A DNA stretch of 64,000 nucleotides from Ipomoea triloba (taxonomy: Eukaryota > Streptophyta > Magnoliopsida > Solanales > Convolvulaceae): the NCBI RefSeq assembly GCF_003576645.1, contig NC_044924.1, positions 4,960,184 to 5,024,183 on the forward strand, read 5' to 3'. The number at the start of each line of letters is the position of its first letter. The stretch's first letter is position 1. Both the position numbers and the translations under genes were made by a program. Below are positions 24,501-33,959 of this stretch, one piece after another. A model generated the notes under the pieces. It ran no database searches. It worked only from the letters and a program-made list of their open reading frames with translations, and was not told the origin of the DNA.

Positions 24501-25918
24501 AAAATTAAAAAGGAAAATTTAGCGACTTTCATATTGATGATGTACTCCATAAATTATAAGACAACTCTAATGGATAAATTACATAGACTACTAAACATAC
24601 TCTTCCTTCAACTAGATCTTCTGTACCAATGTTGACCACTGTGCAGCCAATAGCCTTTGCGGAATTAAGGCAAAGTGTATGATTCTCATTTCTTTCCCAA
24701 GGATTAAGAACTTTCTTGGTATTAATAGCTCGCTCATCTATTGTTCCAGAGATAGCAACATTAATGAGTTTACTGCATGACATCAAAATATGAAGTGATC
24801 AAAACATGCATGCTATGAGGCAGTAAGGATGGGATGGGATGTTAAAATGGCACATTGTCTAAGAAACCAAGTGATTGCAAAATCATTTATGCTCACCACA
24901 GAAGAACACCATCCTTTGCTAGATCAAACAATGCATTTGAATGTTGATCTATAGGAAGAAATTGCTTCAAGAATTTATCATCTCTTAGAAAGGTGTTGAT
25001 ATGTGTAACATACGAAGCCTTTTCTGATTCGATAATTGTATCGCGAAGGTTTGAGGCAGTGGCCTTGAGAAAAGGAGAGGAACTTTTAGTTTTTGTAGTA
25101 TCCGAATTCACAGGGGCCTGTGATTGTAGATTGAGAAATGCCTACACAAAAAGAGTCATTCTTATGTTACCTCACAGCCTCAGGTTAACTAAATATGGAA
25201 GCACATGGAAATATGCCTAAATTAAAATGACATTGTAGCATACAAACCACTCATAAAACAGCTTTCTTATATATATATTTTTTAATTACTTCAGTATGAA
25301 ATTTAAAGTGATTCAAGGTGATGGCACTACATTTGACCAGAGTAAATATAATTATTGTTTTTTGGTACATAATATAGCTATAGTGATGACCAAATAAAAA
25401 AGCTTTTTATATCAAGTATCCATCAAAGTAGTGGAGAAAGTCAGAAAGAAGATGAAATCAAAAGCCGAAGCTATACTCACCCGCAGGAAGTATTCAAAAT
25501 CAATTTCTTCATCCAAGTCAGAAGATGACTCGCTCAATATGGCCTTAATCTCGTCTTCACTCAAAACCCCATTGAATGCCTTCAGTTGGGACATAACCCG
25601 GGGCAAATCTCCCAACTTGACCTTTCCGGATTGATTTCTTGCAGAAAGAAACTGTGACAACAAATGTAGCCTACTATGTTGCAATCAATAATAACCAGAA
25701 TGCTTCACATGTCATCCATTGCAATCATTAGGACTATAACACAAAACCATGCTCAAAAGACGACAACTAAAGAAATGTAATCCTGAGAAATGAACAGAAC
25801 AGTAAACAAAACATCAATGCAGTTGACATACTCTCGTGTTGAGGCCACGCAGCTCGACTTGAGTAAATTGAGCACTAAGCTCCGGATCGGAAACCATAAC
25901 ACCATCAAAGCCAGACAT
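21541..25918 (-). CDS. FIM: Fimbrin (actin-bundling protein)
   Basis: Fourteen coding exons (5' to 3'): 25832-25918, 25481-25651, 24897-25141, 24601-24772, 24433-24471, 24279-24347, 24061-24177, 23687-23898, 23022-23177, 22750-22949, 22523-22680, 22340-22436, 22035-22126 and 21541-21756. They give 676 residues in frame, a normal fimbrin length. A degenerate EF-hand region (about 20-86) precedes four calponin-homology domains forming two actin-binding domains. Recognisable stretches are [49 protein letters not shown] and [13 protein letters not shown]. The Ser/Glu-rich C-terminal tail is the variable part of plant fimbrins. The protein crosslinks actin filaments in the cytoplasm. The paralogue (FIM1-5) cannot be fixed by eye. 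All phases agree across the fourteen junctions. Confidence 0.95.
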
Positions 25919-26530
25919 GTTTCTCCCCCTTCGTCCTTCTCCCAACGACTAATAATCAATGTATCAAACTATATATCAATAAGCCCCTGTTATGAGAAGG
26001 AGGCATTACATCTCATGTAGACTTATCAAACACAATCTGCGCAGATTCAAAGATCCTATCATTGCAAAAACAAACAAATAAATAACAACACCATATTATA
26101 ACAGCAATTTACACCTCTCTAGCTCCTAATCATGCTATTCAAAAACTCTGTTCTAACTTCAACACTTGTTTATACAATTGAGCCACATGATATCATCTCA
26201 GGAACAAAAACACATTCAACATAATTATCATAGATAACGTTCAAATTGAAAATTATCCTCAGAGAATTGTAAATTCATATAATATGAACAGCAAACTATC
26301 CTCAGAGAATCGTAAATTCATATAATATGAACAGCAAACTATCCTCAGAGAATCGTAAATTCATGTCATTCGTATATGATAATATGAACAGCAAACTAAC
26401 CTCAATGGAATCACCATTGTGGGCGGGGATGATGGCGGATCATCTCCTCTTCCGCTAAGAGAGATGGAAATGAGAGAGAACAAAAAAGGAAGAGAGAAAG
26501 GGAGACAGGGAGAAAGGAGAAAAACGGTTT
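25919..26530 (-). other. Fimbrin leader: 5'-UTR intron and first exon
   Basis: On the minus strand a donor ATTGAG|GTTAGT lies at 26401/26400 and an acceptor TTATTAG|TCG at about 25950. Purine-rich leader sequence lies on both sides. The leader exon would run from about 26401 to 26530. It overlaps short open frames that I consider non-coding. Confidence 0.5.
26255..26397. repeat. Three tandem copies of a 43-bp unit
   Basis: Units at 26255-26297, 26298-26340 and 26341-26397 start ATCCTCAGAGAAT and end GAACAGCAAACT. The third has a 14-bp insertion. The array ends three bases before the inferred leader splice donor of fimbrin and lies inside its first intron. Confidence 0.9.
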
Positions 26531-28190
26531 TGCCGATCAGACCCGCGAAATACAGGCATGATATATATGAAATATTGGTGGTTTTCAGCTTCACGATGGT
26601 TAGTTTTCCAACCTTACAAAATATGTATTCCCTATTTGGCTATTTACCTCCTGTCTGGTCATGCCATCTTCTTTCACTCTGTATAATCAAAATATTAAAA
26701 TAAATAAATAAACACTTTATTTTCATATGAATTAATTTCGTACTCCGAATTATTTAATAGACTACATCATTTATATGGAGTGTCGGATTATATATTTAAA
26801 ACTTAATTTGGTAGGTGTAGAATTTTAAATTTAAAAATTATAAAAATATATAATAATTGATTGAAAAAGAATAATGCATGTTTTAATTATGATACTGTAA
26901 ATTAAACTGTGTAGAGCCGAGGTATAAATTTTCATTACTAGAGAATAGTTTCATTACTTGTACAAAATAGGTACACTTAATGAGATTAGGAAATTGGTTG
27001 AAATGGAAGAAGTGTGATATGGTAGATAGATGTCATGGACTCGTTTCCCCTAACAATATCTCGTGCGGCCTTAACTAATTTTTCCCTCCCATAGTCAATC
27101 TCGTTCGTCCCCCTTCGTCCCTTGGATGAGATGGCTACCACGAAGAACTTCGCAAAAATGATAAAGGAAACACGTGAGCTAGGGAACTTGCCTCATATCT
27201 TGGACGCTTACAAATAAGGGCCCTTGTGGGTATTTATACGCATTCCACCTCCTTAATGGACGGTGTGGATCTATTTGATCCTACGACTATGGTTGTCTCT
27301 CTATAATCCCCTAAAACTACCTATACACATTTGAGGATTTCATAGGGTTCTAGAATATTCTAAGCATCATTACAAGTATGTACATGACTCTAGATTATTC
27401 TACAACCTATGGGATGTTATATACAAGTGCCAAAAAATTTTAGAGTGATGTAACAACCTTGGAATCTCGCAGAAAAGCTGTTATTGAGCTACATAGAGCC
27501 CATTTAGAGTGTGGCATGATGATATCTTACAATTCGTCTTAGTGGTGTCATTTGATTAGTTTTGGTGTTGGGTCAACAATACACATATGACAACCTATGT
27601 CAATAGTGTCGCAAATATAGATTAAGCTAGCTTGACTATTGCAAGCCTAATCAAGTTACTCAATAACTTTTTGGATCATTAATCATGTTCAGATAAATAA
27701 ATCGTTTAAAAAATTCAACCGGATTGCATTATAATCTTATAAAATGAAGCTTAAAAAAATAAATATGACGATTGTTAAAAAGGATCCTATACAATTTTGA
27801 CCCAACATGATCAATTTAGAAAAATACTAGTGTAGCATTTAAACTATTGAGCTATCATGCTATATTTTCTTTCAAATTTATCTATTAAATTGTAAAAGTG
27901 TTATTATTATATTTAATTTTTAATATTTTATTATTGTGTAAACAGTTTAATTCTAATTTTATTTAATTAACTTATATAGTATACCAAAGACCTTGTGGTT
28001 TAGTGACATTTGGTGTCCCGATTTACACTCCTACATGGATGATGGGAGTGGGTTCGAGCCCTTATAAAGGGTCTACATAATTTTGACCCAACGAAGATAA
28101 CCAATTCTAAAAATACTAGTGTAGCATTAAAAAACTATTGAGTTATCTTCTTTCTTTTTCTTTTTTTTTTTCTTCAAAATTTATCTTTTA
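26531..28190. other. Intergenic with retroelement-like remnants
   Basis: No gene seen. From about 26960 to 27560 the base composition rises and includes GGGTATTTATACGC (TATA-like) and repeated CTAGA-TTATTCTA words, which look like a decayed LTR. From 27780 to 28300 there is a short internal duplication (TTTTGACCCAAC...ACTAGTGTAGCAT at 27797 and 28080) with a SINE-like segment between the copies. Confidence 0.45.
27983..28095 (+). mobile_element. SINE-like element (family 2)
   Basis: An A-box-like GTGGTTTAGTGACAT near 27995 is followed by a B-box-like GGGTTCGAGCCC near 28050, then a short tail TAAAGGGTCTACATAA. It resembles a tRNA-derived SINE without a clear poly-A tail. Confidence 0.45.
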
Positions 28191-28677
28191 TTTCTTATGT
28201 CTTCCTGTGTTATTAATATTATATAAGTTTTTAAATATTTGATTATTATGTAGATATTTTAATTTATTATTATTTTTTACTTATTTAACTTAGATGATAT
28301 ATATAATGAAGTGATTCATGGCTAGTAATAAAATAAATATACAAGGTAAATCAAAAAAAAAAAAGGAAAAAAAATTCTTCTAAAAACTATTTAGGGAGCA
28401 ACTATTATATGCTTTATTTTTAATTGCAACCTTGTTGAGTAGACATAATCTCTCAACTTTGATACAACCATATATCACAGTACAACTCAATAATGTAGTA
28501 ACCTAAATTATAAACAAAATATTGTTAATTATAATTTAATAATTTAATTGTTTCTATTTATAAATAAACAAAATAGCATTATTACATAGATAATAAAGTG
28601 TCGGGACAAAAGGTCTTTGTTGGCTCTAGGACTAGTATAGTAGTACATTGTAAACACATCATTACTATCGATACCGG

Positions 28678-30889
28678 CTACTTATGCGTAGAGCACGCCG
28701 CTGGGACGACTTTTCCGGTGATGGAAGGCTTGACGTTGGTGCATGAAGAGACGGCCGGTCCATCCTTTCCTTTGTAAACCAAATTGATGTCGTTCATTAT
28801 TACACCCTGGCACGGCACCGCCGGGCTGCAATGTATCTTCATCGCCTCTTTGCTCGACGACGTCCCCTTTATGTTCTTGAATCCGATGCCGCTCAGCTTC
28901 ACTTTCGACGGAGCCTTCAATATCACAAATCAGAAAAAAACTAGCGTTACATTTTTAGTGACAGAGAAAAACTGTAGTCAATATAACTGGTAAACTAGTC
29001 TAGTCAATAGTCATAAGTTTAGTCTGGTAATCCTGGTTGAGAAAAAGATCACAAGAGATAAATCAGTCTAGATTGTTAAACAGTTAATTATGTCAAATCA
29101 ATAAGGCCAGTTGCTGCTTTTGACTGGAAAATCATAATATTTATAATTATTAAGTTAACGGCCTAACCAACTTTGTTACTTACCCCTGCTTTGCATTGAT
29201 TCCATGGGCAATATTGTTGATCGATGAGAATAGGATTGGTGACGTTGTTCATGATGATGTCTTCGAAGTGCATGTTACTGGCGCTGCCGACCGGGGAGCC
29301 GGGCCACGTCTTGATTCTAGCGCCGTTGGTTGTACCGGTGAGGGTGCAGTTCTTGACGGTGATTCCCAAGACGGGTTTTTCATTTGGGTACTTGCCCAGG
29401 CTTCCTATGGCCAGCCCGTGACCGGGACCGCAGGTCACCTTCTCCACGTGCACGTCCTGGACGCCGTCGCCCAATGACACGCAGTCATCGCCGGTTTTTA
29501 TGGACGCGCCGGTGATGCTTACTTTGCTGCTTTTGCCGATGTGGACTCCGTCCGTGTTCGGGGCGTCCCCCGGCGTGTCGACGGTGTAGTTCTGTATTGT
29601 CACGTCCTTGCAACCCGCAATCGTCATGTGGAATTGCTTGCTGTTCTTATTGGTGAGTCCAATGATTTTCAAACCCGTCACCGCATTAAAGTATAGATTC
29701 TGCATGCATGTAGTACATAAGTGATAAGCTTATAAATACAAGTTTTTCATATAGATTAAATTAATGATGGTCCTGTTTGGTAAATAATCAACCTATCAGT
29801 CAATTTTGGCTTATCTGACCACTATTAGTTGTTTGATTTGATTAAAAAATCAAATGTTTGGTTAATAAGCTTTTTGTAATTCCAAAATGCTAAAATTCAA
29901 AATGCTACTCAAAGCAGCATTTTCAATTAGCTTTTGAGAAAAAAAAATTATACCAAACAGCTATTCCCTAACAGCTAATTTATCAAACAACTCTTTACAA
30001 TCAGATAATGTTATCAACAAATCATACATTCTAATCCAAACAGCCAACCCGATCAGCTAACAGCCATTTACCAAACTGGGTCAATATAAATTTTAGCCAG
30101 TCGGGCTCTATTTGAATTTTAATGGAAAAGGTAGGGCGGTATATACTTACAGCGGGAAGACGACAGACATTGCCTTTTTTGCCACAGTTGGGTAGCTTCC
30201 AGGCGGCGGCGCCATTGCCGTCGAAAGTGCCGCCGTTGATTGTCAGTCCGTTGACTCTGGAGAAGGTGACCCATGGTTGCCCTTTGAACGCATAGGGATC
30301 CGATAAAGCAGTCAGAATCATCTTATGAGCTTCAATGGTGATGGGACCTTTGCAAGGTCCCTGAAACAGAATCGACCCGGCCATGTATTTGCCGGCCGCC
30401 GTAATCGTGTTCGCTCCCGCTGCTTTGCATGCTGCGCCCCACGCACCCACAAACGCCTACGTTTCACAAAACCAGTAATTAAACCACCTTAAACATTTTA
30501 AACTTTTAGTTGAGTGACAAGTAAACTCCAACCAATACTAATTAAGGCCATGCAACCTCAAACATTTCAAATTATATCTCAAATTATACTGTGGACCATG
30601 ATTGTGGACCATGGTCATGGTTGATACTGTTGAACTGATACTGCAGTTGTACTAAACTGATACTGCAGGTGTGTTGAAAGGAAACTGCAGTTGCGCGGAA
30701 TAGATGATGTTGCATCCTTCGACACAACTAAAAGGTTAAATTAAATCAAAAGTGTACCTTACTGTCATCTGTTTTTCCATCGGCCTTGGCGCCAAATTTC
30801 ATAACGTCGAAAATGGCGGCATGCAAGCCTGTTACAAAAGACGCCAGCAAAATGCAGAGCCATGCAGCTTGAATGAGTATGGATTTCAT
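28678..30889 (-). CDS. Exopolygalacturonase, copy 1
   Basis: Exons (5' to 3') 30758-30889, 30151-30456, 29184-29699 and 28678-28914 give 396 residues. A signal peptide (about 1-24) is followed by [17 protein letters not shown], the start of a GH28 beta-helix. The catalytic motifs are all present: NTDGVH (about 194-199), GDDCVSLG (216-223), [12 protein letters not shown] (237-248) and RIKTWPG from 275. GH28 exopolygalacturonases remove galacturonic acid from the ends of wall pectin, and this sequence type is often pollen-expressed; tissue expression is inferred. It is the downstream member of a tandem pair (about 5.9 kb between starts). A MITE sits in intron 2. The main difference from copy 2 is scattered amino-acid changes; both look intact. 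Confidence 0.94.
29769..30085. mobile_element. MITE in intron 2 of polygalacturonase copy 1
   Basis: The ends GGTCCTGTTTGGTAAAT and, inverted, GACCCAGTTTGGTAAAT form a terminal inverted repeat around an AT-rich body of about 315 bp. The region is absent from copy 2. The CTGTTTGG terminus suggests a PIF/Harbinger- or hAT-type MITE. I could not read the target duplication clearly. Confidence 0.6.
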
Positions 30890-30999
30890 GTCTTCTTCTC
30901 TTTATTGGTTAGAAGTATTTCCCTTTTTGTTTTTCTTTTTTGGGTTTTTGCTGTTTTTGGTTTCTTCTATGTTGGTGTTGTGAATGGATGCGTGGTTGG

Positions 31000-31008
31000 A
31001 TTTTATAG
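31000..31008 (-). promoter_or_regulatory. TATA box, polygalacturonase copy 1
   Basis: CTATAAAAT on the minus strand, about 111 bp before the ATG at 30889. The same sequence and surroundings are conserved before copy 2. Confidence 0.6.
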
Positions 31009-31339
31009 TGTGAGAAGTGAAGTTAGAGACGACATTTACATTTAATCAGTTATTCTGCCTAAACTTTTTTAGCTAATTGTCTCTATCGATCGAGACTATA
31101 TTGCCTAATTTGAGTTAATCGTGTAGTTTGCAATTCATGCTGGTTTAATTTTGTTTTCACCCAGCTTAACATTTATTATTTTCACTTTTAATTTTTACCT
31201 ATATATTTGATCATTCTGGCAAAAGGAAAATAAAATTTTTATGGTTGTGGAAGAAGAATGCTTAGAATGGATAATTTGGAGTTGAGTTATACTACATGTA
31301 TTTTTAATTTTTTACTCTTAATGGGGTAACCATATTCAA

Positions 31340-31440
31340 ATTGGTCAGGTTATTGACTTGGTAATATAATCATAAGGTTACAAATACGAATCTTAGCCGG
31401 AACAACTTATTAATCATATTGGTTTGAGTCGGTGCAACTA
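31340..31440 (+). mobile_element. Au-SINE-like element in unit 1
   Basis: GTTATTGACTTGGTAATATAATC is followed by AAGGTTACAAATACGAATCTTAG, a degraded B box, then a short tail. Unit 2 keeps only the first part, at about 37268-37310, so the copy was probably present before duplication and later partly deleted in unit 2. Confidence 0.5.
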
Positions 31441-32413
31441 GCCTAGTTTACTTCTTTGTGGTCATTTTCCAACTAGGCTTACAAGGCTATAGGTCTTTTT
31501 GGTTTGAGTCGTTCATTTGCCGACTAGGCTCAACCTGTGTTTTTTATAAACAGTCATCCCGACTAGGTCACTACAACTCGCTTTGTAAGGAGGTACCCCT
31601 TTTTCCGAAGTTATAGGACTATTTTCTGAGTTTCTTTGAGAAAATTATCTCGCAGCTCTAGGTATTTTTTATATGAAAAATATTACTTGTACTCTCAAAC
31701 TTTTACTTTCTCTCACAAATCTTGGATGTAGACAACTTAACTTTTCTTGGGCCCACAAGATAAAAGTATCATATCATTTCCATACTTACCATTAAGAAGT
31801 ATAATTGGAGTAGGATTTGGAGTCCGCATAGTAAAACTCATTTTATATCTACCCATCTGCATCAATAGATTTCGAGTACAATTACGCTTTTATGTATGAT
31901 TGTTGGAGCACCAAACAAATTGTTGTAGGTTTTTCCCATCCACTTGAAAAAATTAAGGTGGGGATATTATTATAAGTGATTAATAAATAAAAAGTCATGA
32001 TGGCTTGGTTGGTTAGTTGTATTTGGTTGGTTGGTTGCATTGGTTATTATGTGGCTCTTTCCTCTCCATGTAGCACTGCACATGCTTGGTTAAAATGGCA
32101 ATGGCCTTCATGCGTGAATCTGTAATTATTTATTTAGTAATCACAAATTAAGTCAGCCACTTAATTTTTTTAATTTTTTTTTTGAAAACAAGTCAGCCAC
32201 TTAATAAATATCAATAACGAAGGAAAACAAAAATCATGTTCAGCCGCATTTCTTTTTGAAATTTTGTTTGCAAATGTGGATAATTGAAAATTATTGATTC
32301 AATTTGTAAAACACGCTTTGTAATTGAGTTGGCATATTTAAATCTGTTTTTAAGGAATAAAGTTGTAAATAATTGATAAAAAGGAATTTGGATGTTGGAA
32401 TGTCACTAAGGCT

Positions 32414-32654
32414 AATAATATGATGGGTCTTGGTTGGGTTTTGCGAGATGATGAAGGTCGTTTTTTGGCAACTAAGAATATGTGTTTGATAGGAGGCTTT
32501 ATTGTTAAAGAAGTCGAGGCTTTAGCTCTCAAGGATGCCCTTAGTTGGCTCGATTGCTCAAAGACATTAGTATGGACAATGTTGAGGCTTTCCTTGTAAA
32601 CTGTCTTTTGAGTGATTTAATGAATTAAGTTTGTGATTTCAAAAAAAAAAAAAA
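32414..32654 (+). pseudogene. 5'-truncated LINE insertion with RNase H fragment
   Basis: The plus strand reads MMGLGWVLRDDEGRFLATKN, then (after a gap) KEVEALALKDALSWL, the RNase H-like region found at the end of plant LINE polyproteins. It then reaches a stop, a short 3' part and 14 As (32641-32654). It is flanked by CACTAAGGCT (32404-32413) and CATTAAGGCT (32655-32664), an imperfect target duplication. Unit 2 has the uninterrupted target, CACTAAGGCTCTATTTGG, near 37845. Confidence 0.85.
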
Positions 32655-33516
32655 CATTAAGGCTCTATTTGGTAAATAGCTTAAAATTAAAACTAGTACT
32701 TACTATTTATTTTGAAACACTTTAATTTCTTCAAAACAAGCTATTATTTTAAACTCCATATATTTTATTAAATATGATGACTTATAGCTTAGTTGTAGTT
32801 TAAGGGGATGTATGTGGATATCTTAATCTATAATCCACTCTCGATCGTGAACATATAAACAAGAATTAGGATTATGACATAATTGATCCATAATGTACTA
32901 ATCCCAAGCCTATCAAACACACATAGCACTATGCGTCTATGTGATGAGTGGATTGAATCCTTGACCCAACGTTGTAGACAAGAATTCTCTAAAAAGATCG
33001 TTAATAAATATTGTACACCAAACATTAACATGATACAAGCACAAATCTTCCATAAACTCAATAACATATGTTGGAATTTTGCATTTTTATGTAATACTCA
33101 CAAATAAAGCATTATCTAAATGGATAATACAATCAAACCCTTATCCGTGAACAACAAACGCCTAAAGTTCAGGCTATTAGCGTATTGTTCATAAGCACTC
33201 GTTGTAAAACATACGTCTTTTGTATTTACAATAGACGCTTTTTTTATTTTTATATTTTGCTTGTCGTGTTATTATTATATAAGTTTTTTAAGATTTAATT
33301 ATTATGTAGACATTTTAATGTATTTTTAATTTCAATTTTTTGAAAACAATGTATTTTTAATTAATTAACTTAATTATATAATATAATGAAGTAATTCACG
33401 GGTACTTAATAAAATAAATATACAAGGTAAATTTGAAAAAGGAAAAAAAGTATTTCTTTTAATAAAAACTATTTAGGGAGCAACTATTATATGCTTTATT
33501 TTTAATTGCAACCTTG

Positions 33517-33607
33517 TTTTTTGAGTACTACTGACTCGGTTACAATGTAGTATCTGTTCATAGCTACTTTCTCAACCTACTGAAGCACAATGAGTCAACA
33601 CTTGAGT
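33517..33607 (-). mobile_element. SINE (family 1) copy specific to unit 2
   Basis: Reversed, the body GAACAGATACTACATTGTAA...GTAGTACTC and an A-run match the SINE at 6722-6840. Unit 1 has an uninterrupted ACCTTGTTGAGTA at the corresponding place (near 28430), and TTGAGTA occurs on both sides here. Confidence 0.65.
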
Positions 33608-33959
33608 ACACATAAAATCTCTTAACTTTGATACAACCATATATCACAACTCAATAATGTAGTAACCTAAATTATAAACAAAACATTTTTAATTATAATT
33701 AAAGTGGCGGGATAATAGGTGTTTGTTGGTTCTAGGACTAGTACAGTAGTACCATCCCCAACAGTCTTATAAATACAGTACACTGTAAACGCATCATCAC
33801 TATTGATACCGTCCGGTATTTACTACTTGCAACGTACTGCCCTCCTAAATTCTACTCATTACTTTTACTCCCCTCACATAAAAGTTTGATATTGATAGTT
33901 TCCTTTAAATATTTTGTCACATTAGGGAGTAAAAGTGAGGGTATAAAACGGGGACTTTA

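Larger units (their letters stand above)
28190..33170. repeat. Segmental duplication, unit 1
   Basis: This region matches 33250-39410 in order. Shared features are the AACTATTTAGGGAGCAACTA block (28386 and 33471), the whole polygalacturonase gene with introns, its promoter, the downstream GAAGAATGCTTAGAATGG block (31254 and 37178) and the ATAATCCACTCTCGT/ATAATCCACCCTCGT block (32831 and 39111). The boundaries are approximate. Confidence 0.85.

Noticed and set aside
26419..26703. Plus-strand 94-codon frame near the fimbrin leader
   Set aside because: Purine-rich leader sequence read on the wrong strand, with no recognisable domain.
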